Shown: piece by piece, positions 1-6,000 of the stretch
Position numbering within the stretch: position 1 is the stretch's first letter
How the letters are laid out: each line of letters starts with the position of its first letter
The notes under the pieces: generated by a model
Database searches by the model: none
What the model was told of the DNA's origin: nothing
What the model saw: the letters and a program-made list of their open reading frames with translations, nothing else
Position numbers and translations under genes: made by a program
Assembly (NCBI GenBank): GCA_903873545.1
Contig: CAIQPA010000648.1
Location: 1 to 7,450 of the forward strand
From: an uncultured delta proteobacterium
GTDB lineage: Bacteria > Myxococcota_A > Bradymonadia > REDH01
Reading direction: 5' to 3'
Length of the DNA: 7,450 nucleotides

Positions 1-659
1 CGACGACAACCGTGGTGCCCGACCCTGCCATGATCTGGCTCGAGACGCTGCAGCGGCAGCGCCCCGCGTCGCCGCGCTGGGGCTTCGCGCTCCGCCGCTT
101 TCCGCACGCGGAGTATGCGCGTGAGCGGTCCGAAGCCGAGGCCTCGGCGCTGGTCTCACGCTTTGAGTCCGAGGTGAGACGGTGCGTTTCGCTGCTCCTC
201 GCCGCCGATCCCGCCGCGGTGGTGGTCCCCTTTCCCATGCATCGGCTGGCGGTGGGTGGCGACGATCGGCCCTACCTGCGGCAGCTCTTTGCCGGTTGCG
301 AGCGGGTCGAACCCATGGTCTGGCGCCACCGCTCTCCCGCCGACGATGCCGCCGACTTTGCCTCGCTCTCGGGCCTGCTCGGCATGCGCTTTCACAGCCT
401 CGTCTTCGCGCTCGGCCTTGGCGTGCCGCTGACGGCCGTGGACTACACGTCTGGCGGCAAGAGCGCTGCCTTGCTGCAGGAGCGCGGGCTGGCCGATGTG
501 TTGCAGCCTTTCGACGGCTTCGACGGCGCCCGCGCTGCCGAACAGCTGCTCGCGGCGTCGCGGCCTGCGGCGCAGGAGCGGGCCGATGCGCAGGCCGTCG
601 CGGCGCGCTCGGCGCGGTCCACAATCGGTCGGGCAGTCGCCGCCTTGGTGGGGCAGTGA
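1..659 (+). CDS. Polysaccharide pyruvyl transferase family protein, 3' part (5' end outside window)
   Basis: This is the C-terminal part of a pyruvyl transferase of the CsaB/WcaK type. These enzymes move the enolpyruvyl group of phosphoenolpyruvate onto a sugar of a surface polysaccharide, giving a pyruvate ketal, in the cytoplasm. The frame is open to the left edge (first full codon at base 3), so the gene is partial; about 218 residues are visible where the family usually has 300-400. Numbering from the GTG at base 12, the visible marks are a VPDPA strand-turn near the start, and the family signature GMRFHSLVFALGLGVPL (residues 124-140) with R126 and H128, followed by Y145 and K150. This corresponds to the R-x-H ... 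P ... Y ... K pattern at the end of the domain. The C-terminal 30 residues are Ala/Arg-rich. Its TGA overlaps the GTG start of the next glycosyltransferase gene, implying co-translation. The GTG at base 12 is unlikely to be the true start because the N-terminal domain half would be missing. The family call is good; the acceptor sugar is unknown. Confidence 0.82.
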   Translation, partial: TTTVVPDPAMIWLETLQRQRPASPRWGFALRRFPHAEYARERSEAEASALVSRFESEVRRCVSLLLAADPAAVVVPFPMHRLAVGGDDRPYLRQLFAGCERVEPMVWRHRSPADDAADFASLSGLLGMRFHSLVFALGLGVPLTAVDYTSGGKSAALLQERGLADVLQPFDGFDGARAAEQLLAASRPAAQERADAQAVAARSARSTIGRAVAALVGQ

Positions 660-1903
660 GGCCGGCTGCGCCAACGCTGCTGAGCACCGCCGACGGCGGT
701 GGTGGTGCGGCGATCGCGGCGCGAAGGCTCCACGATGCGCTCACCGCAGCAGGCCGGCAGAGCACCTTGGCGGTGCGCCATCGCGAGGGCGGCGGCGCCG
801 GCGTTGTGCAGTTCGACAGCATGAAGGAGCGGGCACGCGGGCTCGTCGCGCGGCGGCTTGCGCGCGAGGTGGGCCAGCGCAACCTGCGCGGCACGGCGAC
901 CTGGAGCGACGCCCATCTCGGTAGCGTCTCGGCGGCCGCGCTCAATCGGCTCCCGGGCGAGGTCTTCAACCTGCATTGGGTGAATGATGGCTTCGTCTCG
1001 CTGGCGACCATTGCGCAGCTCGACCGCCCGCTCGTCTGGACGCTGCACGACATGTGGGCCTTCACCGGCGGCTGCCATTACGACGGCGGGTGCGGCCGCT
1101 TTGTCGATGGCTGCGGCCTCTGCCCGCAGCTCAAGCAGCCTGGCCGTTTCGACCTGAGCTCCATCAACCTCGGGCTCAAGCGCCGGCTCTGGGCCAAGAC
1201 CAATCTGCGCATCGTGACGCCCAGCCGCTGGCTTGCAGGGGAGGTGGCACGTTCGTCGCTCCTGGGTGGGCGCGAGGTGCAGGTCATCCCGAATCCGCTC
1301 GACCTGGTGCGCTTCGCCAAGACCGACCGCTCCACGGCGCGGCGGGTGTTGCAGATCCCCGACGCCGGGCCGGCCATCCTCTTTGGAGCGCATGCCCTCT
1401 CCGATCCGCGCAAGGGTGCAGACCTGTTGGCGGCGGCTGTCCGGTCGCAGCGCGAGCGGCTTGTGGAGCTGGGAGCCCACATTGTCGCCTTCGGACGCGA
1501 CCCCGGCGTGGCTGCCGAACTCGGGCTTCCTGTGACCATGCTCGGCACCCTCCGCGACGAGCAGACGTTGGCGCTCGCCTATTCTGCCTGCGACCTGCTG
1601 GCGCTGCCTTCGCGCCAGGACAACCTGCCGAACATCCTCGCCGAGGCTGGCGGTTGCGAGCTGCCTGCGGTCGCATTCGATGCAGGCGGTGTGGGCGAAC
1701 TGGTGGTGGACGGGGTCACGGGCGCGCTGGTGCCGGCCTTCGATGTGGCTGCCTATGGTCGTGCAATCGTGGGGCTCCTCGAGCAGCCGGAGCGGCGCTC
1801 CGCGCTTGGTGTTGCTGCTCGGGCTCATGTGGCCGCATGCTGCGATCCGGCCGCGGTGGCCGCCGCCTACGGGCGACTGTTCGACGCAGCCGCACCGGGC
1901 TGA
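656..1903 (+). CDS. Family-4 glycosyltransferase, WcaC-like, with four-cysteine insert
   Basis: The predicted product is a 415-residue GT-B fold glycosyltransferase that would add a sugar from a nucleotide donor to the lipid-linked repeat unit at the inner membrane. The frame is open back to base 182, but I choose GTG at 656. It overlaps the upstream stop (GTGA), follows a G-rich GGTGGGG at 647-653, and gives a normal N-terminus with a Gly-rich loop TADGGGGAA (residues 11-19). The segment NLHWVNDGF (105-113) and then WTLHDMWAFTGGCHY (128-142) are hallmarks of the colanic-acid type WcaC-like subgroup. Four cysteines follow in a tight cluster (C140, C146, C153, C156). The C-terminal donor domain shows IPNPLDLVRF (211-220), a KG in DPRKGADLL (250-258), LPSRQDNLPNILAEAGGCELP (317-337) and FDAGGVGELVVDGVTG (341-356). 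E330 is the second Glu of the family-4 E-x7-E motif; the first position is Asp322. No signal peptide or membrane span is evident. Donor and linkage cannot be read from sequence. Confidence 0.9.
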   Translation: MRPAAPTLLSTADGGGGAAIAARRLHDALTAAGRQSTLAVRHREGGGAGVVQFDSMKERARGLVARRLAREVGQRNLRGTATWSDAHLGSVSAAALNRLPGEVFNLHWVNDGFVSLATIAQLDRPLVWTLHDMWAFTGGCHYDGGCGRFVDGCGLCPQLKQPGRFDLSSINLGLKRRLWAKTNLRIVTPSRWLAGEVARSSLLGGREVQVIPNPLDLVRFAKTDRSTARRVLQIPDAGPAILFGAHALSDPRKGADLLAAAVRSQRERLVELGAHIVAFGRDPGVAAELGLPVTMLGTLRDEQTLALAYSACDLLALPSRQDNLPNILAEAGGCELPAVAFDAGGVGELVVDGVTGALVPAFDVAAYGRAIVGLLEQPERRSALGVAARAHVAACCDPAAVAAAYGRLFDAAAPG

Positions 1904-1909
1904 GGCGGC

Positions 1910-2857
1910 CTAGTCGGCCCAGAGACCGCCGGGCGCGGTGAGCGAGGCGTAGACGCCGCGCAGCCCATCACGCAGCGAGATGCTCGGCTGCCAGCCCAGT
2001 GCACGGATGCGCTCGATATCCATGATCTTGCGCGGCGTGCCATCTGGCTTGGAGAGGTCGTGCGTGATGGTCCCGCCGAAGCCGACAATCTCGGCGACCA
2101 GTTCTGCAATCGCGCGGATGGACTGGTCTGCGCCAGCACCCACATTGATGAGTTCGGCCTCATCGGTATCGCGCAGGAGCATCAGGCAGGCGGCTGCGAG
2201 GTCGTCTGCGTGGAGGAACTCGCGCAGCGGTTGGCCCGTGCCCCACATCACCACCTCTTGATCACCGCGCCGCGCCGCTTCGTGAAAGCGGCGGAGCAGT
2301 GCGGGAATCACATGGCTGTTGGTCGGGTGGTAGTTGTCGTTGGGGCCGTAGAGGTTGCAGGGCATGACGGGCAGATAGGCCGTGCCATGCTGCCGGTTGA
2401 AGGCGCGGCAGGTTGTGATGCCTGCAATCTTGGCAACCGCGTAGGCCTCGTTCGTCGGCTCGAGCGGGCCCGTCAGGAGGTAGGATTCGCGGATGGGCTG
2501 CGGACACTCGCGCGGATAGATGCAGCTCGAGCCCATGAAGAGCAGCCGCTGCACACCTGCGTCGAGCGAGGCGTTGAGCACATTCGACTGGATGGCCAGG
2601 TTGTCGCGGATGAAGTCGGCAGGGAAGCTGTTGTTGGCCTGAATGCCGCCCACCTTCGCAGCGGCCAGCACGACGATGTCGGGCCGCTCCGCGGTGATGA
2701 GGCTGCGCACGGCGCGCTCGTCCGTGAGGTCGAGTTCGGCGCGTGACCGCAAGATGAGCTCGTTGCAGCCCTCCTGCTGAAGCGCCCGGACGATGGCGGA
2801 GCCGACCATACCACGATGGCCGGCAACAAAGACGCGGGATGAGGGCAGCAGACGCAT
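1910..2857 (-). CDS. fcl: GDP-L-fucose synthase (GDP-4-keto-6-deoxymannose 3,5-epimerase/4-reductase)
   Basis: This 315-residue enzyme (Fcl/WcaG) is a short-chain dehydrogenase of the extended type. It epimerises GDP-4-keto-6-deoxy-D-mannose at C3 and C5 and reduces it with NADPH to GDP-L-fucose in the cytoplasm. It is full length. The Rossmann signature GHRGMVG lies at residues 13-19. SSCIYP follows at 110-115, holding the catalytic Ser110 and Cys112. Tyr139 and Lys143 form the Y-x3-K pair, and His182 in NSHVIP is the second epimerase acid/base; these match E. coli Ser107, Cys109, Tyr136, Lys140 and His179 with a constant offset of three. CNLYGPNDNY (167-176) and PLREFLHADDLA (210-221) are further family blocks. 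The ATG overlaps the gmd stop as TAATG, and an AAGG sits nine bases upstream, so translation is probably coupled to gmd. The stop lies only six bases from the end of the convergent glycosyltransferase gene. Every catalytic residue I know for the family is present. Confidence 0.97.
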   Translation of the reverse strand: MRLLPSSRVFVAGHRGMVGSAIVRALQQEGCNELILRSRAELDLTDERAVRSLITAERPDIVVLAAAKVGGIQANNSFPADFIRDNLAIQSNVLNASLDAGVQRLLFMGSSCIYPRECPQPIRESYLLTGPLEPTNEAYAVAKIAGITTCRAFNRQHGTAYLPVMPCNLYGPNDNYHPTNSHVIPALLRRFHEAARRGDQEVVMWGTGQPLREFLHADDLAAACLMLLRDTDEAELINVGAGADQSIRAIAELVAEIVGFGGTITHDLSKPDGTPRKIMDIERIRALGWQPSISLRDGLRGVYASLTAPGGLWAD

Positions 2858-3936
2858 TACGGAATGCCTTGCGGCAGCGTTCCGCCGGCCGCCATGTCGG
2901 CATCGACCATGAGGTGAACGAGCGTCTCGAGCGAAGTGGTCGCCGACCAGCCCAGCAGCTCGCCCGCCTTCGACGGGTCGCCCAGCAGGAGGTCGACCTC
3001 GGTGGGCCGGAAGTAGGCAGGGTCGATTTTGACCCGCTCGACGCCGGTGGCCGCATCCACGCCAACTTCGTCGACGCCTTCTCCGCGCCAGACCAGCTCG
3101 ATGCCGGCGCGGGCAAAGGCCAGTTCTGCGAACTCACGGACGGTCGAGGTGCGCCCCGTGGCGATGACGAAGTCGTCGGGCGAGGGCTGCTGCAACATGA
3201 GCCACATCGCCTCGGTGTACTCGGCGGCGTAACCCCAGTCGCGCTTGGCATCGAGGTTGCCAAGATGCACGCACTGCTGCTGCTTGTGCACAATGGCGGC
3301 GATGGCGCGGGTGATTTTGCGGGTCACGAAGGTCTCGCCGCGGCGCGGGCTCTCGTGGTTGAAGAGGATGCCGTTGGAGGCATGCATGCCGTAGGCCTCG
3401 CGGTAGTTCACGACGGCCCAGTAGGCGTAGAGCTTGGCGATGGCGTAGGGCGAGCGGGGATAGAAAGGCGTGCGCTCTGTCTGCGGCGTCTCCTGAACCT
3501 TGCCGTACAGCTCGCTCGTGGAGGCCTGGTAGAACCGGACAGCCGGACCGAACTCACGGATGGCGTCGAGCAGCCGAAGCGTGCCGAGCGCGTCTACCTG
3601 TGCGGTGTAGTCGGGCATGTCGAAGGAGACCTTCACGTGGCTCTGCGCGGCCAGGTGGTAGACCTCGTGGGGCTCTGTCTTTTCGACAAGGCGCGCTAGA
3701 CGCGAGGCGTCGGTCATGTCTCCATAATGCAGATGGAGGCGCCGCCCGGTGTCGTGCGGGTCTTGGTAGAGATGGTCGATGCGGTGCGTGTTGAAGGTGC
3801 TGGCGCGTCGCACCAGACCATGCACCTCGTAGCCGCGGGCCAGGAGCTGCTCTGCAAGGTAGGAGCCATCTTGGCCCGTGATGCCCGTGATCAGGGCGCG
3901 GCGTCCCGCGGCGGGCGCCGCTTGGCTGGTCGTCAT
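2857..3936 (-). CDS. gmd: GDP-mannose 4,6-dehydratase
   Basis: This 359-residue product catalyses the first committed step to GDP-L-fucose, converting GDP-D-mannose to GDP-4-keto-6-deoxy-D-mannose with a bound NADP(H). The N-terminal GITGQDGSYLAEQLL (18-32) is the nucleotide-binding loop. RRASTFNTHRIDHLY (43-57) and HLAAQSHVKVSFD (94-106) are strongly conserved in the family. The catalytic set is complete: Thr140 and Glu142 in STSELYG, with Tyr164 and Lys168 in SPYAIAKLYAYW, each at a constant offset of eight from the E. coli residues (Thr132, Glu134, Tyr156, Lys160). NGILFNHESPRRGETFVTRKI (188-208) is the classic substrate-side block. Length is normal. The first ten residues (MTTSQAAPAA) are a non-conserved lead, and no clear Shine-Dalgarno precedes this ATG, so the exact start is slightly uncertain. 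The gene is first of a leftward pair with fcl and divergent from the methyltransferase gene. The intermediate could also feed GDP-rhamnose or GDP-perosamine synthesis, but the adjoining fcl makes fucose the natural end product. Confidence 0.97.
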   Translation of the reverse strand: MTTSQAAPAAGRRALITGITGQDGSYLAEQLLARGYEVHGLVRRASTFNTHRIDHLYQDPHDTGRRLHLHYGDMTDASRLARLVEKTEPHEVYHLAAQSHVKVSFDMPDYTAQVDALGTLRLLDAIREFGPAVRFYQASTSELYGKVQETPQTERTPFYPRSPYAIAKLYAYWAVVNYREAYGMHASNGILFNHESPRRGETFVTRKITRAIAAIVHKQQQCVHLGNLDAKRDWGYAAEYTEAMWLMLQQPSPDDFVIATGRTSTVREFAELAFARAGIELVWRGEGVDEVGVDAATGVERVKIDPAYFRPTEVDLLLGDPSKAGELLGWSATTSLETLVHLMVDADMAAGGTLPQGIP

Positions 3937-3978
3937 GAGGAACCGATCGCGCTGCGAGGGGAGAGGGTCGCGGCGGTG

Positions 3979-4006
3979 ACTACAACAGTTGAGGAGGCGC
4001 TCGCAA
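3979..4006 (-). promoter_or_regulatory. Possible sigma-70-like promoter for gmd-fcl
   Basis: Read on the minus strand, a TTGCGA hexamer (4001-4006) is followed after 16 bases by TGTAGT (3979-3984), each matching four of six consensus positions. The -10 element lies about 43 bases before the gmd start, a sensible distance. This is one of the least GC-rich patches of the spacer. The match is weak and based only on hexamer similarity; in GC-rich DNA chance hits at this level are common. Confidence 0.22.
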
Positions 4007-4041
4007 GCGCGACGGCGCGGCTGTGCCCCTGCTCGCGCGCC

Positions 4042-4070
4042 TTGTCGGCAGCCATGCCATTCAGTAGAAG
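4042..4070 (+). promoter_or_regulatory. Possible sigma-70-like promoter for the methyltransferase gene
   Basis: TTGTCG (4042-4047) and TAGAAG (4065-4070) are separated by 17 bases, with four of six consensus positions in each hexamer. Transcription would start near 4077. That leaves only about nine leader bases before the GTG at 4086 but roughly 36 before the ATG at 4113, which is one reason for preferring the ATG as the start of the gene. The match is weak and unproven. Confidence 0.22.
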
Positions 4071-4112
4071 CGGCGGCGCGCGCTTGTGCGCCTCTGCATC
4101 AATGGCAACAAC

Positions 4113-4808
4113 ATGGCGTCCCGTCGTTGGACCGGTCGGCTTCGGCTCTTCGGTTTTCTCACCGAGCTCCGCTTCTGGGACCGCTGGATGCGGACGGGAG
4201 GGCTGCAGTGGCCCGAAGAGTTTGCGGGGCGCATGGCCGGCAAACGGGAGCTTTCCGGCCCGCTCGGCGAGGCCGTCGCGCTCCAACCGCACAATCCCGT
4301 TCGGGTGCTCGATGTGGGTTCGGGCCCCATCACCTCCGTCGCGCCCAACCATCCCACGAAGAAGCTCGTCTTGGTGCCGACCGATGCGCTCGCCCGCGGG
4401 TATGACCTCCTTTTCCTGCGCCATCGTCTCACCCCGCCTGTGCGCACGCGCCCCGTTTCCGCAGAGCGGATTGCCGCGGAGTTCGGCGCCACGCCCTTTC
4501 ACATTGTCCACGCGCGGAACACGCTCGACCACATGACCGACCCGTGGGAGGTCATCCGTCAGATGGTGGCTGTCTGCGCACCCGGCGGTCTGGTCTGGCT
4601 CGACCACGAGGAGAACGAGGGCGAGCACGCAAACTACGGCGGCATGCACGGCTGGAACTTCTGCATTCGCGATGGCCAACCCGAGGTCTGGAGCGGACCC
4701 CGCAACCGGCATCACCGCATCGAGGCCTCGGCCTTCGAGGGCGTGAGCCGCGTCGAGGCGGAGCAGTCGGGCAACCAGATCACCATCCGAATCTTCAAGG
4801 CCGGCTGA
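4113..4808 (+). CDS. Class I SAM-dependent methyltransferase, probably polysaccharide-modifying
   Basis: The predicted cytoplasmic protein has 231 residues and a Rossmann-type methyltransferase core. Motif I is VLDVGSGP (residues 65-72), and Asp91 after the second strand (VPTDALA) is the likely ribose-binding acid. FHIVHARNTLDHMTDP (129-144) and APGGLVWLDHEENEGE (156-171) are the core blocks after motif I. The N-terminal ELRFWDRWMRTGGLQWPEEF (18-37), and NEGE with a following YGGMHGWNF (168-183), look like a subfamily signature, not generic parts of the fold. I chose ATG 4113; an in-frame GTG at 4086 would add nine residues (an in-frame TAG at 4065-4067 limits any further extension), and neither start has a good Shine-Dalgarno. 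It is a single-gene rightward unit, divergent from gmd, and its last 14 bases overlap the end of the leftward glycosyltransferase gene. Its position beside GDP-fucose genes suggests O-methylation of a sugar in the same glycan, but this is inference; the substrate cannot be read. Confidence 0.8.
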   Translation: MASRRWTGRLRLFGFLTELRFWDRWMRTGGLQWPEEFAGRMAGKRELSGPLGEAVALQPHNPVRVLDVGSGPITSVAPNHPTKKLVLVPTDALARGYDLLFLRHRLTPPVRTRPVSAERIAAEFGATPFHIVHARNTLDHMTDPWEVIRQMVAVCAPGGLVWLDHEENEGEHANYGGMHGWNFCIRDGQPEVWSGPRNRHHRIEASAFEGVSRVEAEQSGNQITIRIFKAG

Positions 4809-6000
4809 GTCGTCCTGCGCTGCGGGCCAATGCGGCCTCTCTGGCAGCAAGCGCGGCATCGACGAAGCCCGCAGCTGAGTGGAGCCGGCGCCAGGCCTGT
4901 TGCGACCCTGCAGAAGCCGAGGCAGGCGCGGCCGCCGCACGACGGAGCGCCCGGTCGATGGATTCGGCAAGCGCCGCGGCGTTCCATGGCGTGAAGGTCT
5001 CCGCGCCATGCTGGCCACCGACGCCTCCGAGCCAGCCCTCTGCCGGCACAACGGGCAGAGCGCCCGCGCCGATCGCCTCCGTCAGGATGTTCGAGGTGCG
5101 ATGGGCATGACGGACGGGGTCGTAGGGCAGGGCGACGACATCGAGCCGCTCCAGTAGCGCCCAATAATCCTCGGCAGAGAGCGGCCCGCGGTAAAGCGTC
5201 GCTCCACGCACCTGCAGTCTGTCCATGGCCGTCTGCCAGCGTTCGACCGGTTCGCCGGGAGCCGGAGAGGCGTGCAGTTCAACCTGGTGGGGCTCCGTGA
5301 GCAGTTCGAGCGCCTCTGCGAGCAGGTAAAAACCCTTCTCGGTGCGTGCCTGCCCGAGGAAGCCCACCCGCGGCGGTCCGGACCGCTCGGTCGGAGCAAC
5401 GGCTGAGGGCGCTGCAGGCCACGACACGACCATGGGGCCAACGGTGACGGATGGGATACCGGTCATCGCCTGCAGGTGCGCCGCGATGGGTGCCGTCTGA
5501 CCAACGAGTGCGAGCTTGCCGCGCGCTGCGAGCAGGCGGCAAGCTGCAGCAACACCACCCGCAAACAGGGCCCTGTCGGTACGGAGCGGACCGTCTGCAT
5601 CGAACCAGCGAAAGAGGTGGGCCAGCACCGGCTGCTCATTCCGCGCGGCGGTCAGCGCGATGCCGCCCATCAGGTTGGGTTCGGCATTGATGAACCAGAG
5701 TTCGCTGCGCTTGTCTGTCCGGAGCCCGCCGCGCCAGGTTTGTCTGCTCTGGCCGAGCCAGCGGAGGGTGGCCGCGCGCGTCGTATCGATGGCCCGCATG
5801 GAGGGCAGGGTTGCTGCCGGCGTGAGCCCCGCGTCGGCAAGCTGTTCGATGGCAGCCGGCGCGGTGTCTGCAGGCAGCACCGAGTCCACCTGCAGGCCGC
5901 GTGCGCGGAGTTCTTTGCCAACGGCGAGCAGGTAGCCGAGCTGGTGGCCGGTCGTGTCGCGCAGGACGGGGTCGATGAGGGTGATGGAGGTGGCCTTCAT
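4795..6000 (-). CDS. Family-4 type glycosyltransferase (second gene of leftward pair)
   Basis: The 401-residue product looks like a GT-B glycosyltransferase. Its N-terminus IDPVLRDTTGHQLGYLLAVG (9-28) has the D-x2-GH-x2-Y pattern seen in some exopolysaccharide transferases. The donor domain begins at RVGFLGQARTEKGFYLLAEA (211-230), with the usual GxxxxxKG arrangement, and continues to LPYDPVRHAHRTSNILTEAIG (291-311), followed by ALPVVP (314-319). Glu308 sits where the second Glu of E-x7-E should be; the first position is His300, a departure from the classical motif. The Ala/Arg-rich tail after about residue 350 is poorly conserved in character. The ATG overlaps the TGA of the preceding glycosyltransferase as ATGA, and AGAGG (6011-6015, minus strand) lies ten bases upstream, so the start is well supported. 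Donor, acceptor and linkage are unknown. It would act at the cytoplasmic face of the inner membrane on a lipid-linked glycan, as family members usually do. Confidence 0.83.
   Translation of the reverse strand: MKATSITLIDPVLRDTTGHQLGYLLAVGKELRARGLQVDSVLPADTAPAAIEQLADAGLTPAATLPSMRAIDTTRAATLRWLGQSRQTWRGGLRTDKRSELWFINAEPNLMGGIALTAARNEQPVLAHLFRWFDADGPLRTDRALFAGGVAAACRLLAARGKLALVGQTAPIAAHLQAMTGIPSVTVGPMVVSWPAAPSAVAPTERSGPPRVGFLGQARTEKGFYLLAEALELLTEPHQVELHASPAPGEPVERWQTAMDRLQVRGATLYRGPLSAEDYWALLERLDVVALPYDPVRHAHRTSNILTEAIGAGALPVVPAEGWLGGVGGQHGAETFTPWNAAALAESIDRALRRAAAAPASASAGSQQAWRRLHSAAGFVDAALAAREAALARSAGRLSRP

Noticed and set aside
182..655. N-terminal extension of the first glycosyltransferase overlapping the pyruvyl transferase gene
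   Set aside because: It reads as Arg/Ala-rich nonsense out of frame with a recognisable pyruvyl transferase; the GTG at 656 with a GTGA overlap gives a normal domain start.
443..1828. 461-codon open frame on the minus strand
   Set aside because: It lies opposite a pyruvyl transferase and a glycosyltransferase with clear motifs; its product has no recognisable domain and is typical antisense shadow in GC-rich DNA.
1900..1920. GGCC-TAGTC-GGCC as a bidirectional terminator between convergent genes
   Set aside because: The stem is only four base pairs, does not extend, and has no T-run on either side.
2060..3699. Open frames on the plus strand opposite gmd and fcl
   Set aside because: gmd and fcl are unmistakable on the minus strand; the opposite frames show no family motif.
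3933..5051. 372-codon open frame on the minus strand
   Set aside because: It is antisense to the methyltransferase and overlaps the end of the second glycosyltransferase; composition is Arg/Pro-rich with no motif.
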